Shown here: piece after piece, positions 1-7,576 of the stretch
Position numbering within the stretch: position 1 is the first letter of the stretch
Layout: each line of letters opens with the position of its first letter
Source: Elusimicrobia bacterium RIFCSPLOWO2_01_FULL_64_13
Lineage (GTDB): Bacteria > Elusimicrobiota > Elusimicrobia > 2-02-FULL-39-32
DNA length: 14,985 nt
Direction of reading: 5' to 3'
Assembly: GCA_001800095.1 (NCBI GenBank)
Contig: MGUT01000021.1
Location: forward strand, 9,817 to 24,801
The notes under the pieces: generated by a model
What the model was told of the DNA's origin: nothing
The model's database searches: none
The model's input: only the letters and a program-made list of their open reading frames with translations
Position numbers and translations under genes: made by a program

Positions 1-1
1 C

Positions 2-1306
2 GACCGCCTGGAAGTCGAGATCACGGAGAGAAAAAAGACTTTCGCCAGGGGGAAAATCGTCTCGGTGCTCTCGCCCGGCCCGGAGCGCGCCTCCCCGCCC
101 TGTCCCTACTACTTCGCCCCGTCCAAGACCGCCTGGTGCGGCGGCTGCAACTTCCAGCACCTGGTCCGCCGGGCGCAGTCGGAGCATAAGAGCGGGATAC
201 TCCGCGAGACCATCGCCAAGATCGCCTGCATCCCCGATCCGCCCGTCCAGGAGACCCTGTCGCCGCCCGAGGGAAGGGAATGGCGCTACCGCAACAAGAT
301 GCAGGTCCCCTTCGGGCTGGACCCGGACAAGGGCGTGGCCGCGGCCGGGTTCTACTCCCCCGGCAGCCACAGGATCGTGAGCTTCGAGGACTGCCTCATC
401 CACCCGGAAAGGATGTCGGAGATCGTCCGCTCGGTCCTCTCGAACCTTCGGGAATGGGGTCTGACGCCCTATTCGGAAAAGCTGCACGCGGGCTGGCTGC
501 GGCACCTCCTCCTGCGGCGGTCGGAATCCGCGGGAAAGATCCTGGCCGTCTTCGTCACCCTGGACGCTTCGTTCCCCAAAAAGGACGATTGGCTCCGGCT
601 CTTCCAGAGCGATTTTCCGGAAGTCGCCGGGTTGCTCCAGAACGTGAATCCGGACAGGACGAACGTGATCCTGGGAAAGAAATGGAAAAAGATATCCGGC
701 GAGGACCACCTCATCGAAGAGATCGAAGGGCTCGGGCCCGGAGGCGGCGCCTTGAAGCTTAAAGTTTCCGCCGGGTCCTTTTTCCAGGTGAACGCGTTCA
801 TGGCCGCGAAGCTCTACGGCGCCGTGCGGGAACTCCTTCACGCGGGGGAGAAAACGGACGGGACACTCCTCGACCTCTATTCCGGAGTGGGCGGGATAGC
901 GCTGGCCTGCGCTCCGGCGTTCGCGAGAGTGGTCGGAGCGGAGGAATCGGAGTCCTCCGTTTCCGACGCCTCCGGGAACGCTGGCCTCAACGGCATCGTT
1001 AATTGCGAGTTCGTTCATTCCGACGCGGGTGAGTTCCTTAAAAAGGTCCCTCGGGGCGCCGGCCCGCCGGTCTCCGCGGCGGTATTGGACCCTCCGCGGT
1101 CCGGTTGCCCGGGTCCTGTTTTGCAGGGTCTCGCGGCGCTCGGGCCGAAAAAAATCGTCTATGTCTCCTGCGATCCCGGCACCCTCGCGCGGGACGCCGG
1201 GATCCTTTCGGCGAAAGGGTACCGGCTCTCCTCCGTGCGGCCCGTGGACCTTTTCCCTCAATCCTCCCATATCGAGTCGGTCTCTCTCCTGGAAAAAGCG
1301 TGCTGA
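2..1306 (+). CDS. rlmD: 23S rRNA (uracil-C5)-methyltransferase, RlmD/TrmA family (5' truncated by window)
   Basis: This is a cytoplasmic SAM-dependent enzyme that methylates C5 of a uracil in RNA, most likely 23S rRNA. The reading frame is already open at base 2, and the first ~20 visible residues (DRLEVEITERKK...) look like the end of an RNA-binding TRAM domain, so the true start lies upstream. In the visible 434-residue fragment, cysteines 34, 46, 49 and 131 fit the family's 4Fe-4S ligands. Other family motifs follow: QVN at 262-264, the SAM-binding DLYSGVGG from 291, DPPR from 363, the catalytic Cys390 in YVSCDP, and a C-terminal FPQSSHIE motif. The family call is firm. The exact target (U1939 as in RlmD, U747 as in RlmC, or tRNA U54 as in TrmA) is inferred; the Fe-S motif favours an RlmD/RlmCD type over TrmA. 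The spacing between the first two cysteines is long (11 residues). Its stop overlaps the start of mfd. Confidence 0.9.
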   Translation, partial: DRLEVEITERKKTFARGKIVSVLSPGPERASPPCPYYFAPSKTAWCGGCNFQHLVRRAQSEHKSGILRETIAKIACIPDPPVQETLSPPEGREWRYRNKMQVPFGLDPDKGVAAAGFYSPGSHRIVSFEDCLIHPERMSEIVRSVLSNLREWGLTPYSEKLHAGWLRHLLLRRSESAGKILAVFVTLDASFPKKDDWLRLFQSDFPEVAGLLQNVNPDRTNVILGKKWKKISGEDHLIEEIEGLGPGGGALKLKVSAGSFFQVNAFMAAKLYGAVRELLHAGEKTDGTLLDLYSGVGGIALACAPAFARVVGAEESESSVSDASGNAGLNGIVNCEFVHSDAGEFLKKVPRGAGPPVSAAVLDPPRSGCPGPVLQGLAALGPKKIVYVSCDPGTLARDAGILSAKGYRLSSVRPVDLFPQSSHIESVSLLEKAC

Positions 1307-4300
1307 ACGGCCTCCTCGCGCCCTGGCCGGACCTTGACGGGGTCCTCCGGCGGCTGGACGCGGAAGGGAGCGCGAATATCCTCGGGACGGGCCTTCCCTT
1401 TTTCCTCTTCCGCCTGGCCGGGGCCGGCCGCAGCTTCTTCGCCGTCATGGACGAGGACGCGGCCCAGGACGCGGCCGAGGACGTGGCGTCCCTCGCGCGC
1501 CTCTTCGAGGATCCCGGTCCCTGGTCGTTCGGGCTTTTTCCGGAAAAACCCCCCGGGGAAAGGAACGCCCTCCTCCTCCGCGCTTCGGAAGCCAAGGGGC
1601 TGGGCTGGTTCGGCACGCGGGCGTCCCTCCTGGCCCCCTGCTTCTCCCCGGACGCGTTCCGCGAAGCCTGCCTTCCGGTCAAGGTGGGCAGACCCCTGCC
1701 GTATTCCCGGCTCCTGGCCCGCCTTTCGTCCCAAGGATACCGCAGGACGGGGTTGGTGGAGGAATCCGGGGAGTTCGCTCCCAGGGGCGAGGTGTTCGAC
1801 GTGTGGTCCCCTTCGGCGGAACGGCCCGTCCGCATCAACTTTGCCGACGACATCGTGGAATCCATGCATGCCTTCGACGCGGCCACGCAGAGGACCTCGG
1901 CCTTTCTGGCGGAGACCGTCTTCGTCCCCTGCTCGGACCGGGCCGCCAGCGGGAACGTCATGGACGTCTTCCCCGGAAATTCCGTGGTGGTGCTGGCGGA
2001 TGGCGCGGGGCCGTCCGTCCCGACGTCCTTTTCCCGTCCCACTCTTGAAGTGTCTCCCCAGGGAACGGACACGGGCGTCCTGCCCCCATCCCGGTTCCGC
2101 CTGAAGTGGGACCTCTTCAAAAAAGAGCTCGACTCCCACGTCTCCGCGGGGATCAGCCGCTTCGTCTTCTGCCGCAACATGGGCGAGGCCCACCGCCTGG
2201 AGGACGTCCTCGATGAGGTCCATTGCGGAAAGTCCTCCCGGCCCGAGATCGCGGTGGCGCCGTTGAGCGGCGGTTTTTTCATACCGCGGCTCGGTCTTGC
2301 CGCCTGGACGTTCGCGGACCTGACCGGGACGGATTCGCCGCCTCCCGTCCGCCGCCTGCCCAAGTTCCGCGCGGGGCACGCGCTCGAGAGCCTGGCGGAG
2401 ATGGCCCCGGGCGATTACGCCGTGCATGAGGATTTCGGGATCGGCAGGTTCCGCGGCCTGGAGCGCGTGAGCTGGAAGGCGGGAGGCCGGTCCCGCAGGG
2501 AAAAGGAAGCGGAATTCCTGGTCCTGGAATATCGCGGCGGGGACCGGCTCCTGGTCCCGGTGCAGGATTTCCGCCTGGTCCAGCGCTACGTCGGGGCGGA
2601 AGGCAGGCGGCCTTCCCTCAACTCCCTGGACGGGGCCGCCTGGGAGCGCTTGAAAGGCCGGGTCCGCAAGGAAGTGGCGGAACTGGCGCGCGAACTCCTC
2701 CGGACCGCGGCGCTCCGCGAGACCGTCGCCCGGCCTTCGGGCGGATCGCGGGCGGAATGGATCGCGCGCCTGGAAAAAGAGTTCGCGGAGTCCTTCCCTT
2801 ACGAGGAGACCGCGGACCAGACCCGCGCCATCGCCGCCGTTCTCGCCGACCTGGATTCTCCCCGGCTCATGGACCACCTCGTCTGCGGGGACGTGGGCTA
2901 CGGCAAGACCGAGATCGCCATGCGCGCCGCTTTCAGGGTCGTCCTGGAATCCAGGCAGGCGGCGGTGCTGGTGCCCACCACCATCCTGGCCGAACAGCAC
3001 CACAAAAGCTTCAGCCAGCGCTTCGCCGCCTTTCCGGTCAAGATCGGGATGCTGTCCCGGTTCCAGACGCCGGCGGAACAGAAACGGATCCTCGCGGACC
3101 TCTCCCGCGGAGCCGTGGACATCGTCATCGGCACCCACCGCCTGATCCAGAAGGACGTCCGCTTCAAGGACCTGGGCCTCATCGTCATCGACGAGGAGCA
3201 CCGCTTCGGAGTCAAGCAGAAAGAGGCCTTGAAATCCATGAGGCTTTCCGCGGACATGCTCACCCTCTCCGCCACCCCCATCCCCAGGACCCTCTCTCTC
3301 GCCATGGGAGGAGTGCGCAACATTTCCGTCGTGGAGACGCCTCCCCTGGGGCGGCTGCCCATCGACACGCACCTCGGCCTTTACGACGAGAAGGTGCTGG
3401 CCGGGGCCGTCAGGAGGGAGCTCGCCCGGGGCGGCCAGGTGTTCTACGTCCATAACCGCGTCGCCTCCATCGCGGCGCGGAAAAGTTCCCTGGAAAAGCT
3501 TTTTCCGGGAGTCAGGATCGGGATCGCCCACGGTCAGATGAGAGCCGATTCGCTGGAGAAGGCGATGTGGAATTTCCTGCACGGGAAGTGGGACGTGCTT
3601 TTGTCCACGACCATCATCGAGTCCGGCCTGGACATCCCCAACGTGAACACCCTGATCGTGGAGGATTCCGAGGAGTTCGGCCTGGCCCAGCTGTATCAAT
3701 TGCGCGGACGGGTGGGCCGGCAGAAGGAAAAGGCGGCCTGCCTGCTCTTTTTCTCGGATTGGGCCAGGCTCGCACCGGACGCCCGCAAGCGCCTGGAGGC
3801 GATCCGCGAGTTCTCCGCCCTCGGTTCCGGCATGAAGCTGGCCGTGCGCGACCTCGAGATCCGCGGGATGGGGAATTTCCTCGGGCGCCAGCAGCACGGC
3901 TGGGCGAACGCGGTGGGCCTGGACCTCTACTGCCAGATGCTCGCGGAAGAGGCGGAGAAATTGAAGGCGGAGAAAGGGTTCGCCGCCTCTCCCGCCAGGC
4001 CCGCCTCCCTTCCCGGACCCGAGATCGAGATCGGGGTCTCCGCGTTCATCCCCGATACGGCCGTCTCCTCTCCCGGGGAGAGGATCGCCTTCTATAAGAA
4101 ACTGGCCGCCTGCGCCTCCGGGGAGGACCTGGAGGCGCTCCGCCGGGAATTTTTGGACCGGTTCGGCCCCCTCCCCGAACCCGCCGGCTCCCTTTTCGCG
4201 GTCATGGACCTCAAGATCCTGGCCCGGGAATGCGGCGCCGCGCTCGTCCACGAGACGGCGTCCGGGATCGCCATCGGCTGGCCGGAATCCGGCGGCCGCG

Positions 4301-4491
4301 TCGCCGTGGATTTCGCCCGGCTGGCCCGGGAACACCCCGAGACCGTCGAGATCCTGCCCCCGGACGAAAAACGGGACGGACGGGTCCTGAAGATCCTGTT
4401 CAAGGTGAGCGTCGGCGGGGACCCGTTCGAATCCGCCAAAAAATTCTTGCAGATGGGGTCGGCTTATGCTAAAATCCACGGGCATGCCTGA
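1300..4491 (+). CDS. mfd: Transcription-repair coupling factor Mfd
   Basis: Mfd is a DNA translocase that displaces RNA polymerase stalled at lesions and recruits UvrA for nucleotide excision repair. With the GTG start at 1300 it has 1063 residues. The frame is open back to 1105, but those codons lie inside the rRNA methyltransferase and do not look like Mfd. Residues 1-200 are the degenerate UvrB-like module, including VEESGEFAPRGEVFDVW. The CarD-like RNA polymerase interaction domain spans about 365-435 (GDYAVHEDFGIGRF and DRLLVPV). The helicase core has Walker A GDVGYGKT (Lys536), DEEH at 631-634, SATPIPRT, and QLRGRVGR at 800-807. The translocation motif starts at RDLEIRG (850-856), and a C-terminal autoinhibitory domain follows from about 905. 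The protein is shorter than E. coli Mfd (1148 residues), and the deficit lies mostly before the polymerase-binding domain. The GTGCTGA overlap with the upstream stop suggests coupled translation. Confidence 0.96.
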   Translation: MLNGLLAPWPDLDGVLRRLDAEGSANILGTGLPFFLFRLAGAGRSFFAVMDEDAAQDAAEDVASLARLFEDPGPWSFGLFPEKPPGERNALLLRASEAKGLGWFGTRASLLAPCFSPDAFREACLPVKVGRPLPYSRLLARLSSQGYRRTGLVEESGEFAPRGEVFDVWSPSAERPVRINFADDIVESMHAFDAATQRTSAFLAETVFVPCSDRAASGNVMDVFPGNSVVVLADGAGPSVPTSFSRPTLEVSPQGTDTGVLPPSRFRLKWDLFKKELDSHVSAGISRFVFCRNMGEAHRLEDVLDEVHCGKSSRPEIAVAPLSGGFFIPRLGLAAWTFADLTGTDSPPPVRRLPKFRAGHALESLAEMAPGDYAVHEDFGIGRFRGLERVSWKAGGRSRREKEAEFLVLEYRGGDRLLVPVQDFRLVQRYVGAEGRRPSLNSLDGAAWERLKGRVRKEVAELARELLRTAALRETVARPSGGSRAEWIARLEKEFAESFPYEETADQTRAIAAVLADLDSPRLMDHLVCGDVGYGKTEIAMRAAFRVVLESRQAAVLVPTTILAEQHHKSFSQRFAAFPVKIGMLSRFQTPAEQKRILADLSRGAVDIVIGTHRLIQKDVRFKDLGLIVIDEEHRFGVKQKEALKSMRLSADMLTLSATPIPRTLSLAMGGVRNISVVETPPLGRLPIDTHLGLYDEKVLAGAVRRELARGGQVFYVHNRVASIAARKSSLEKLFPGVRIGIAHGQMRADSLEKAMWNFLHGKWDVLLSTTIIESGLDIPNVNTLIVEDSEEFGLAQLYQLRGRVGRQKEKAACLLFFSDWARLAPDARKRLEAIREFSALGSGMKLAVRDLEIRGMGNFLGRQQHGWANAVGLDLYCQMLAEEAEKLKAEKGFAASPARPASLPGPEIEIGVSAFIPDTAVSSPGERIAFYKKLAACASGEDLEALRREFLDRFGPLPEPAGSLFAVMDLKILARECGAALVHETASGIAIGWPESGGRVAVDFARLAREHPETVEILPPDEKRDGRVLKILFKVSVGGDPFESAKKFLQMGSAYAKIHGHA
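4447..4475 (+). promoter_or_regulatory. Possible internal extended -10 promoter at the end of mfd
   Basis: An AT-rich patch in GC-rich coding sequence contains TGC followed by TAAAAT (-10 at 4470-4475), which fits an extended -10 element. A weak -35 (TTGCAG, 4447-4452, only three consensus matches) lies 17 bp upstream. Predicted initiation would fall at about 4481-4484, next to the second in-frame ATG of the downstream lipoprotein gene. This is a weak, motif-only prediction; the bases also encode the Mfd C-terminus. Confidence 0.25.
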
Positions 4492-5422
4492 AACATCCAT
4501 TTATTCGGATCGAAAAACGTTCGCGGCGGCGATTCTGGCGGCGGGGCTCCTGGCGGCGGGATTGGCCGGGTGCCGGGGAGAAAAGACCCGGGTCGTGGCG
4601 CGGGCGGGGTCCATCCAGATCACCGTGGACGACCTGGCCGGCGAGCTCGACAACGCTCCCGCCGCCTACCAGAACTACCTCTCGACCGTCGAGGGGAAGA
4701 AGCAATTCCTGGACATCCTCCTCCGGGAGAAGATCCTCATGAACTCGGCGGAGCGGTCCGGGATCGCGCGCAGGAACAAGGAGATCCAGAAGAACCTGCG
4801 CGATTACCGCAAGCGCGCCCGCGAGAAGGAGATCGAGTTCCGCAACGGCCTCATCGTCCGCGAGTACCTGCGCGAGCTCAAGGACAAGGACCTGCGCGTC
4901 ACGGACGAGGAGATCCGCAAGTATTTCGATGAGAACAAGGACGTTTTCGAAAGGCCCGTCAAGGTGACCGCCAGCCACATCCTCTCCCCCACGCAGGAAG
5001 CCGCCGAAGCGGTCCTCCGCCGCGTCAAAAAAGGCGAGGACTTCGCCAGGGTGGCCAGGGAGATCTCCACGGACCCTTCGGCTTCCCGGGGCGGGATGAT
5101 CGGGGAGGTCTCCAAGGGGGACCTGGCCGAGCTGCCCGAATTCGAGGGCAACCTCTTTTCCCTCAAGAGCGGCCAGGTCTCCGGCATCGTCAAGACCAAG
5201 CTGGGCTATCACATCATCAAGAAGACCGGAGAGATCAGGCTCCCCAAGCAATCCTTCGAACAGGCCGCCCCCCAGATCCACCGCATGATCGAAAAGCGCA
5301 AGTTCGACGAGTGGATCCAGAGGACGAAGAAGGAACAGAAGGTCTTCATCGATGAGCAGGTCCTGGCTTCCGTGCCCGTTCCCGTCTCCGAGGACCCTTC
5401 CGGCGAGGAGCTCGTTCCTTGA
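4466..5422 (+). CDS. Lipoprotein peptidyl-prolyl cis-trans isomerase, parvulin type (PrsA/PpiC-like)
   Basis: This is a predicted lipid-anchored folding factor that isomerises Xaa-Pro bonds in exported proteins at the envelope. The 318-residue product has a positively charged N-terminus, a hydrophobic Ala/Leu/Gly stretch (about 19-35) and a lipobox LAGC with Cys36 as the lipidated residue. Residues ~40-150 are a charged helical SurA_N-like region. A single parvulin domain runs from about 163 to 258, with TASHIL around 168-173, the STDPSASRGG segment and a closing LGYHIIKK. The first ATG (4466) lies 7 nt after a moderate Shine-Dalgarno-like TGGGGT and overlaps mfd by 26 bp. An in-frame ATG at 4484 is an alternative and leaves the lipobox intact. 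The +2 residue after Cys is Arg; under E. coli rules that would permit outer-membrane sorting, but those rules may not apply here. It is followed immediately by a second, soluble PPIase. Confidence 0.88.
   Translation: MLKSTGMPETSIYSDRKTFAAAILAAGLLAAGLAGCRGEKTRVVARAGSIQITVDDLAGELDNAPAAYQNYLSTVEGKKQFLDILLREKILMNSAERSGIARRNKEIQKNLRDYRKRAREKEIEFRNGLIVREYLRELKDKDLRVTDEEIRKYFDENKDVFERPVKVTASHILSPTQEAAEAVLRRVKKGEDFARVAREISTDPSASRGGMIGEVSKGDLAELPEFEGNLFSLKSGQVSGIVKTKLGYHIIKKTGEIRLPKQSFEQAAPQIHRMIEKRKFDEWIQRTKKEQKVFIDEQVLASVPVPVSEDPSGEELVP
5405..5410 (+). promoter_or_regulatory. Shine-Dalgarno site supporting a TTG start
   Basis: GAGGAG lies 8 nt before the TTG codon at 5419. It is inside the 3' end of the upstream PPIase gene and is the main reason for accepting the unusual start of the SurA-like gene. 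Confidence 0.6.
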
Positions 5423-6558
5423 AGACCGGCTTTTCCCGGACCGTCCCGTCCCATATCCTGGCCTTTTCCGCCTTGTTCTTCGCCTGGTCCCTTCCCCTGC
5501 GGGCCGAGGACCCCGGCGCGGCTCAACAGTCCCATGTGGTGGGCCGCCCCGCCGCCGTCGTCAACAACGACCCCATCTTCCAAAGCGAGCTCGATCAGGA
5601 AGCCGAACCCTTTCTGGACCGCTACAAGAAGACCGCTCCCGAAGAGGAACAGACCCGGGAGAAATTCGCCTCCCTGAAGCAGGAGGTCCTCGACCGCCTG
5701 ATCGAAGAGAAGCTCCTCCTCCAGGAAGCCAAAAGGAAACAGCTCCGGGTCACCAAGGCCGAGGTCGAACGGGGCATGGAGCAGTTCAAGGAGCCCTTCT
5801 CGGCCGGTCCCGACGGACAGCCCCGCGGCCCCAAGGACATCGAGGAAGAGTTCCACAAGCAGCTGGAGAAGGAAGGACTGACGCTCGAGCAGTTCCGCGA
5901 CCGCGTGGAGGAGCAGATCATGAAGGTCCGCCTGATTGAGACCGAGGTCAAGGCCAAGGTCCAGATGCCTCCCGATGACCAGGTCAGAAAATTTTTCGAT
6001 AAGATCAGGCAGAAGATAGCCGGCCAGCCGGTCCAGTCCGCGAACAAGGAAGAAGAGAACGACCTGATCCAGATCTCGAAATATCTGGAGCGGATGACGG
6101 GGGAGCAGTACCGCCTGCGGCACATCCTCATCCGTTCGCCGAAGACGGATCCCGTCCAGAAGCGCGCCGAGGCGCGCAAGTCCCTCGAGGGCATCGCGCA
6201 GAAGATCAACGGCGGCGAGGATTTCGCCTTCATGGCGAAGAAGCATTCCGAGGACCCCATCTCGGCCGCGCGCGGCGGGGACCTGGGCTTCGTGGCTCTC
6301 GGCGACCTGGGACTGCCCGAGATCGACGCCGTCCTTAAAAAGCTCGGGGAAGGCCGGATGAGCGGCGTGATCGGGACGGAGATCGGATTCCATCTCATCA
6401 AGCTGGTCGAGAAGAAGGCCCCTCACCCTCTCGAGTACGAAGAGGTCAAGGACGATCTCAAGAACTACATCGCGCAGAAAACGTTCACCCAAAGACTGGA
6501 GGCGTACCTCAAGGGCCTGCGCGGCAAGGCCAGCATCAAGATCAACCCCATCGACTGA
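5419..6558 (+). CDS. SurA-like periplasmic chaperone / peptidyl-prolyl isomerase
   Basis: This is a predicted secreted chaperone and prolyl isomerase which, by analogy with SurA, would escort outer-membrane or periplasmic proteins. The 379-residue product begins with a Sec-type signal peptide (basic start, hydrophobic SHILAFSALFFAWSLPL, likely cleavage after LRA near residue 32). A SurA-type N-terminal chaperone domain covers about 40-195; its VVNNDPIFQSELDQE and LDRLIEEKLLLQEAKR segments are typical. One parvulin domain (about 231-333) starts at YRLRHILI and ends at GFHLIKLVEKK, followed by a C-terminal helix. E. coli SurA has two parvulin domains (428 residues); this protein has one. The TTG start overlaps the preceding TGA (TTGA, 4 bp) and has a good Shine-Dalgarno site. 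No ATG lies close by that would keep the signal peptide. Its place before pdxA matches the surA-pdxA order known in E. coli. Confidence 0.87.
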   Translation: MKTGFSRTVPSHILAFSALFFAWSLPLRAEDPGAAQQSHVVGRPAAVVNNDPIFQSELDQEAEPFLDRYKKTAPEEEQTREKFASLKQEVLDRLIEEKLLLQEAKRKQLRVTKAEVERGMEQFKEPFSAGPDGQPRGPKDIEEEFHKQLEKEGLTLEQFRDRVEEQIMKVRLIETEVKAKVQMPPDDQVRKFFDKIRQKIAGQPVQSANKEEENDLIQISKYLERMTGEQYRLRHILIRSPKTDPVQKRAEARKSLEGIAQKINGGEDFAFMAKKHSEDPISAARGGDLGFVALGDLGLPEIDAVLKKLGEGRMSGVIGTEIGFHLIKLVEKKAPHPLEYEEVKDDLKNYIAQKTFTQRLEAYLKGLRGKASIKINPID

Positions 6559-6589
6559 GAACGGCGCCGCCGGTCTCTTTCCTTCGATC

Positions 6590-7576
6590 ATGAGACGACC
6601 CATCCTGACCGTCGCCCTGGGAGATCCCGCCGGCATCGGGCCGGAGGTCGCGGCGAAAAGTCTCTGCCTTCCTGAAGTCTCCCGCCGGTGCCGGGCGCTG
6701 GCCGTCGGGGACGCTCAATCCCTCTCTTTAAGGCGGCTTCTTTTTTCCGCCAGGATCCGCCCCATCCTCAATCCCGCCCAGGCGAGATACGAGCCGGGAG
6801 TGATTGACGTCCTCCATGTCCCGTCCGCCGATTTTTCCAGGATCCGGCCCGGCGTCCCGGGTCCGGTCGGGGGGGAGAACTCATTCCGCGCCGCGGTCAA
6901 GGCGGTGGAACTCGCGGCCGCCGGGTTGGCGCAGGGAGTGGTCCACGCCCCCATCTCGAAGCTTGCCTGGAACATGGCGGGCGTCCGGTTCCCCGGCCAC
7001 ACCGAATTGCTCCAGAAGCTCTGCTCCGTCCCGAGCGTCGCCATGGCCATCGCCGCGGGACCCCTGCGGACGGTGCTGGTCACGCGCCATATCCCGTTCT
7101 CCCGCGTGGCCGCGGAGCTCGATCCGGGAGAGATCGCGGAGACCATCCGCCACGCCTGGAATTGGATGAAGGCCCTGGGATTGCGCAGGCCCAGGATAGG
7201 ATTGTGCGCCTTGAATCCGCACGGCGGGGAGAAGGGGCTGATCGGGACGGAGGAGATCCGGATCCTGGTCCCGGCGGTCCGCAGGGCGGAAAAGGCCCTC
7301 AAGGCGAAGATCTCCGGTCCCTGGCCCGCCGACTCCGCTTTCCGGGCGCACCGGGACGGCGAGGTGGACTGCCTCGTGACGCTCTACCACGACCAGTCTC
7401 TCATCCCCCTGAAGCTGGTCGGCGCCGAAAAATTGGTGAACATCACTCTCGGTCTCCCGTTCCCGCGGACCTCTCCCGGCCATGGGACCGCCTTCGATAT
7501 CGCCGGAAAGAACCGGGCCGATCCCGGCCCCATGACGGAAGCGATCCTGACGGCCGCCCGCATGTGCGGCCGATGA
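6590..7576 (+). CDS. pdxA: 4-hydroxythreonine-4-phosphate dehydrogenase PdxA
   Basis: PdxA is a cytoplasmic NAD-dependent enzyme that oxidises 4-phosphohydroxy-L-threonine in the DXP-dependent pathway to pyridoxal 5'-phosphate. The 328-residue protein is almost the same length as E. coli PdxA (329). It has GDPAGIGPE at 11-19, substrate-binding GHTE with His137, and three metal-binding histidines at 167 (RHIPFS), 211 (NPHGGE) and 267 (YHDQS). These positions nearly coincide with E. coli His166, 211 and 266. The C-terminal SPGHGTAFDIAGK segment is also characteristic. The start is an ATG 31 bp after the SurA-like gene; no convincing Shine-Dalgarno site is visible. The stop overlaps the next start (ATGA). 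PdxJ, which acts next in the pathway, is not in the window. Confidence 0.96.
   Translation: MRRPILTVALGDPAGIGPEVAAKSLCLPEVSRRCRALAVGDAQSLSLRRLLFSARIRPILNPAQARYEPGVIDVLHVPSADFSRIRPGVPGPVGGENSFRAAVKAVELAAAGLAQGVVHAPISKLAWNMAGVRFPGHTELLQKLCSVPSVAMAIAAGPLRTVLVTRHIPFSRVAAELDPGEIAETIRHAWNWMKALGLRRPRIGLCALNPHGGEKGLIGTEEIRILVPAVRRAEKALKAKISGPWPADSAFRAHRDGEVDCLVTLYHDQSLIPLKLVGAEKLVNITLGLPFPRTSPGHGTAFDIAGKNRADPGPMTEAILTAARMCGR

Noticed and set aside
1105..1299. N-terminal extension of Mfd to an ATG at 1105
   Set aside because: It would overlap the methyltransferase by about 200 bp, and those residues are Arg/Pro-rich shadow sequence; GTG 1300 gives a normal Mfd beginning.
1258..4500. Very long open frame on the minus strand opposite mfd (1080 codons)
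   Set aside because: The plus strand clearly encodes Mfd. GC-rich codon use removes stop codons from the opposite strand, and the minus-strand product is low-complexity with no recognisable domain.
7162..7572. N-terminal extension of the metallopeptidase lipoprotein
   Set aside because: It lies wholly inside pdxA in another frame. The ATG at 7573 starts a proper signal peptide with lipobox.
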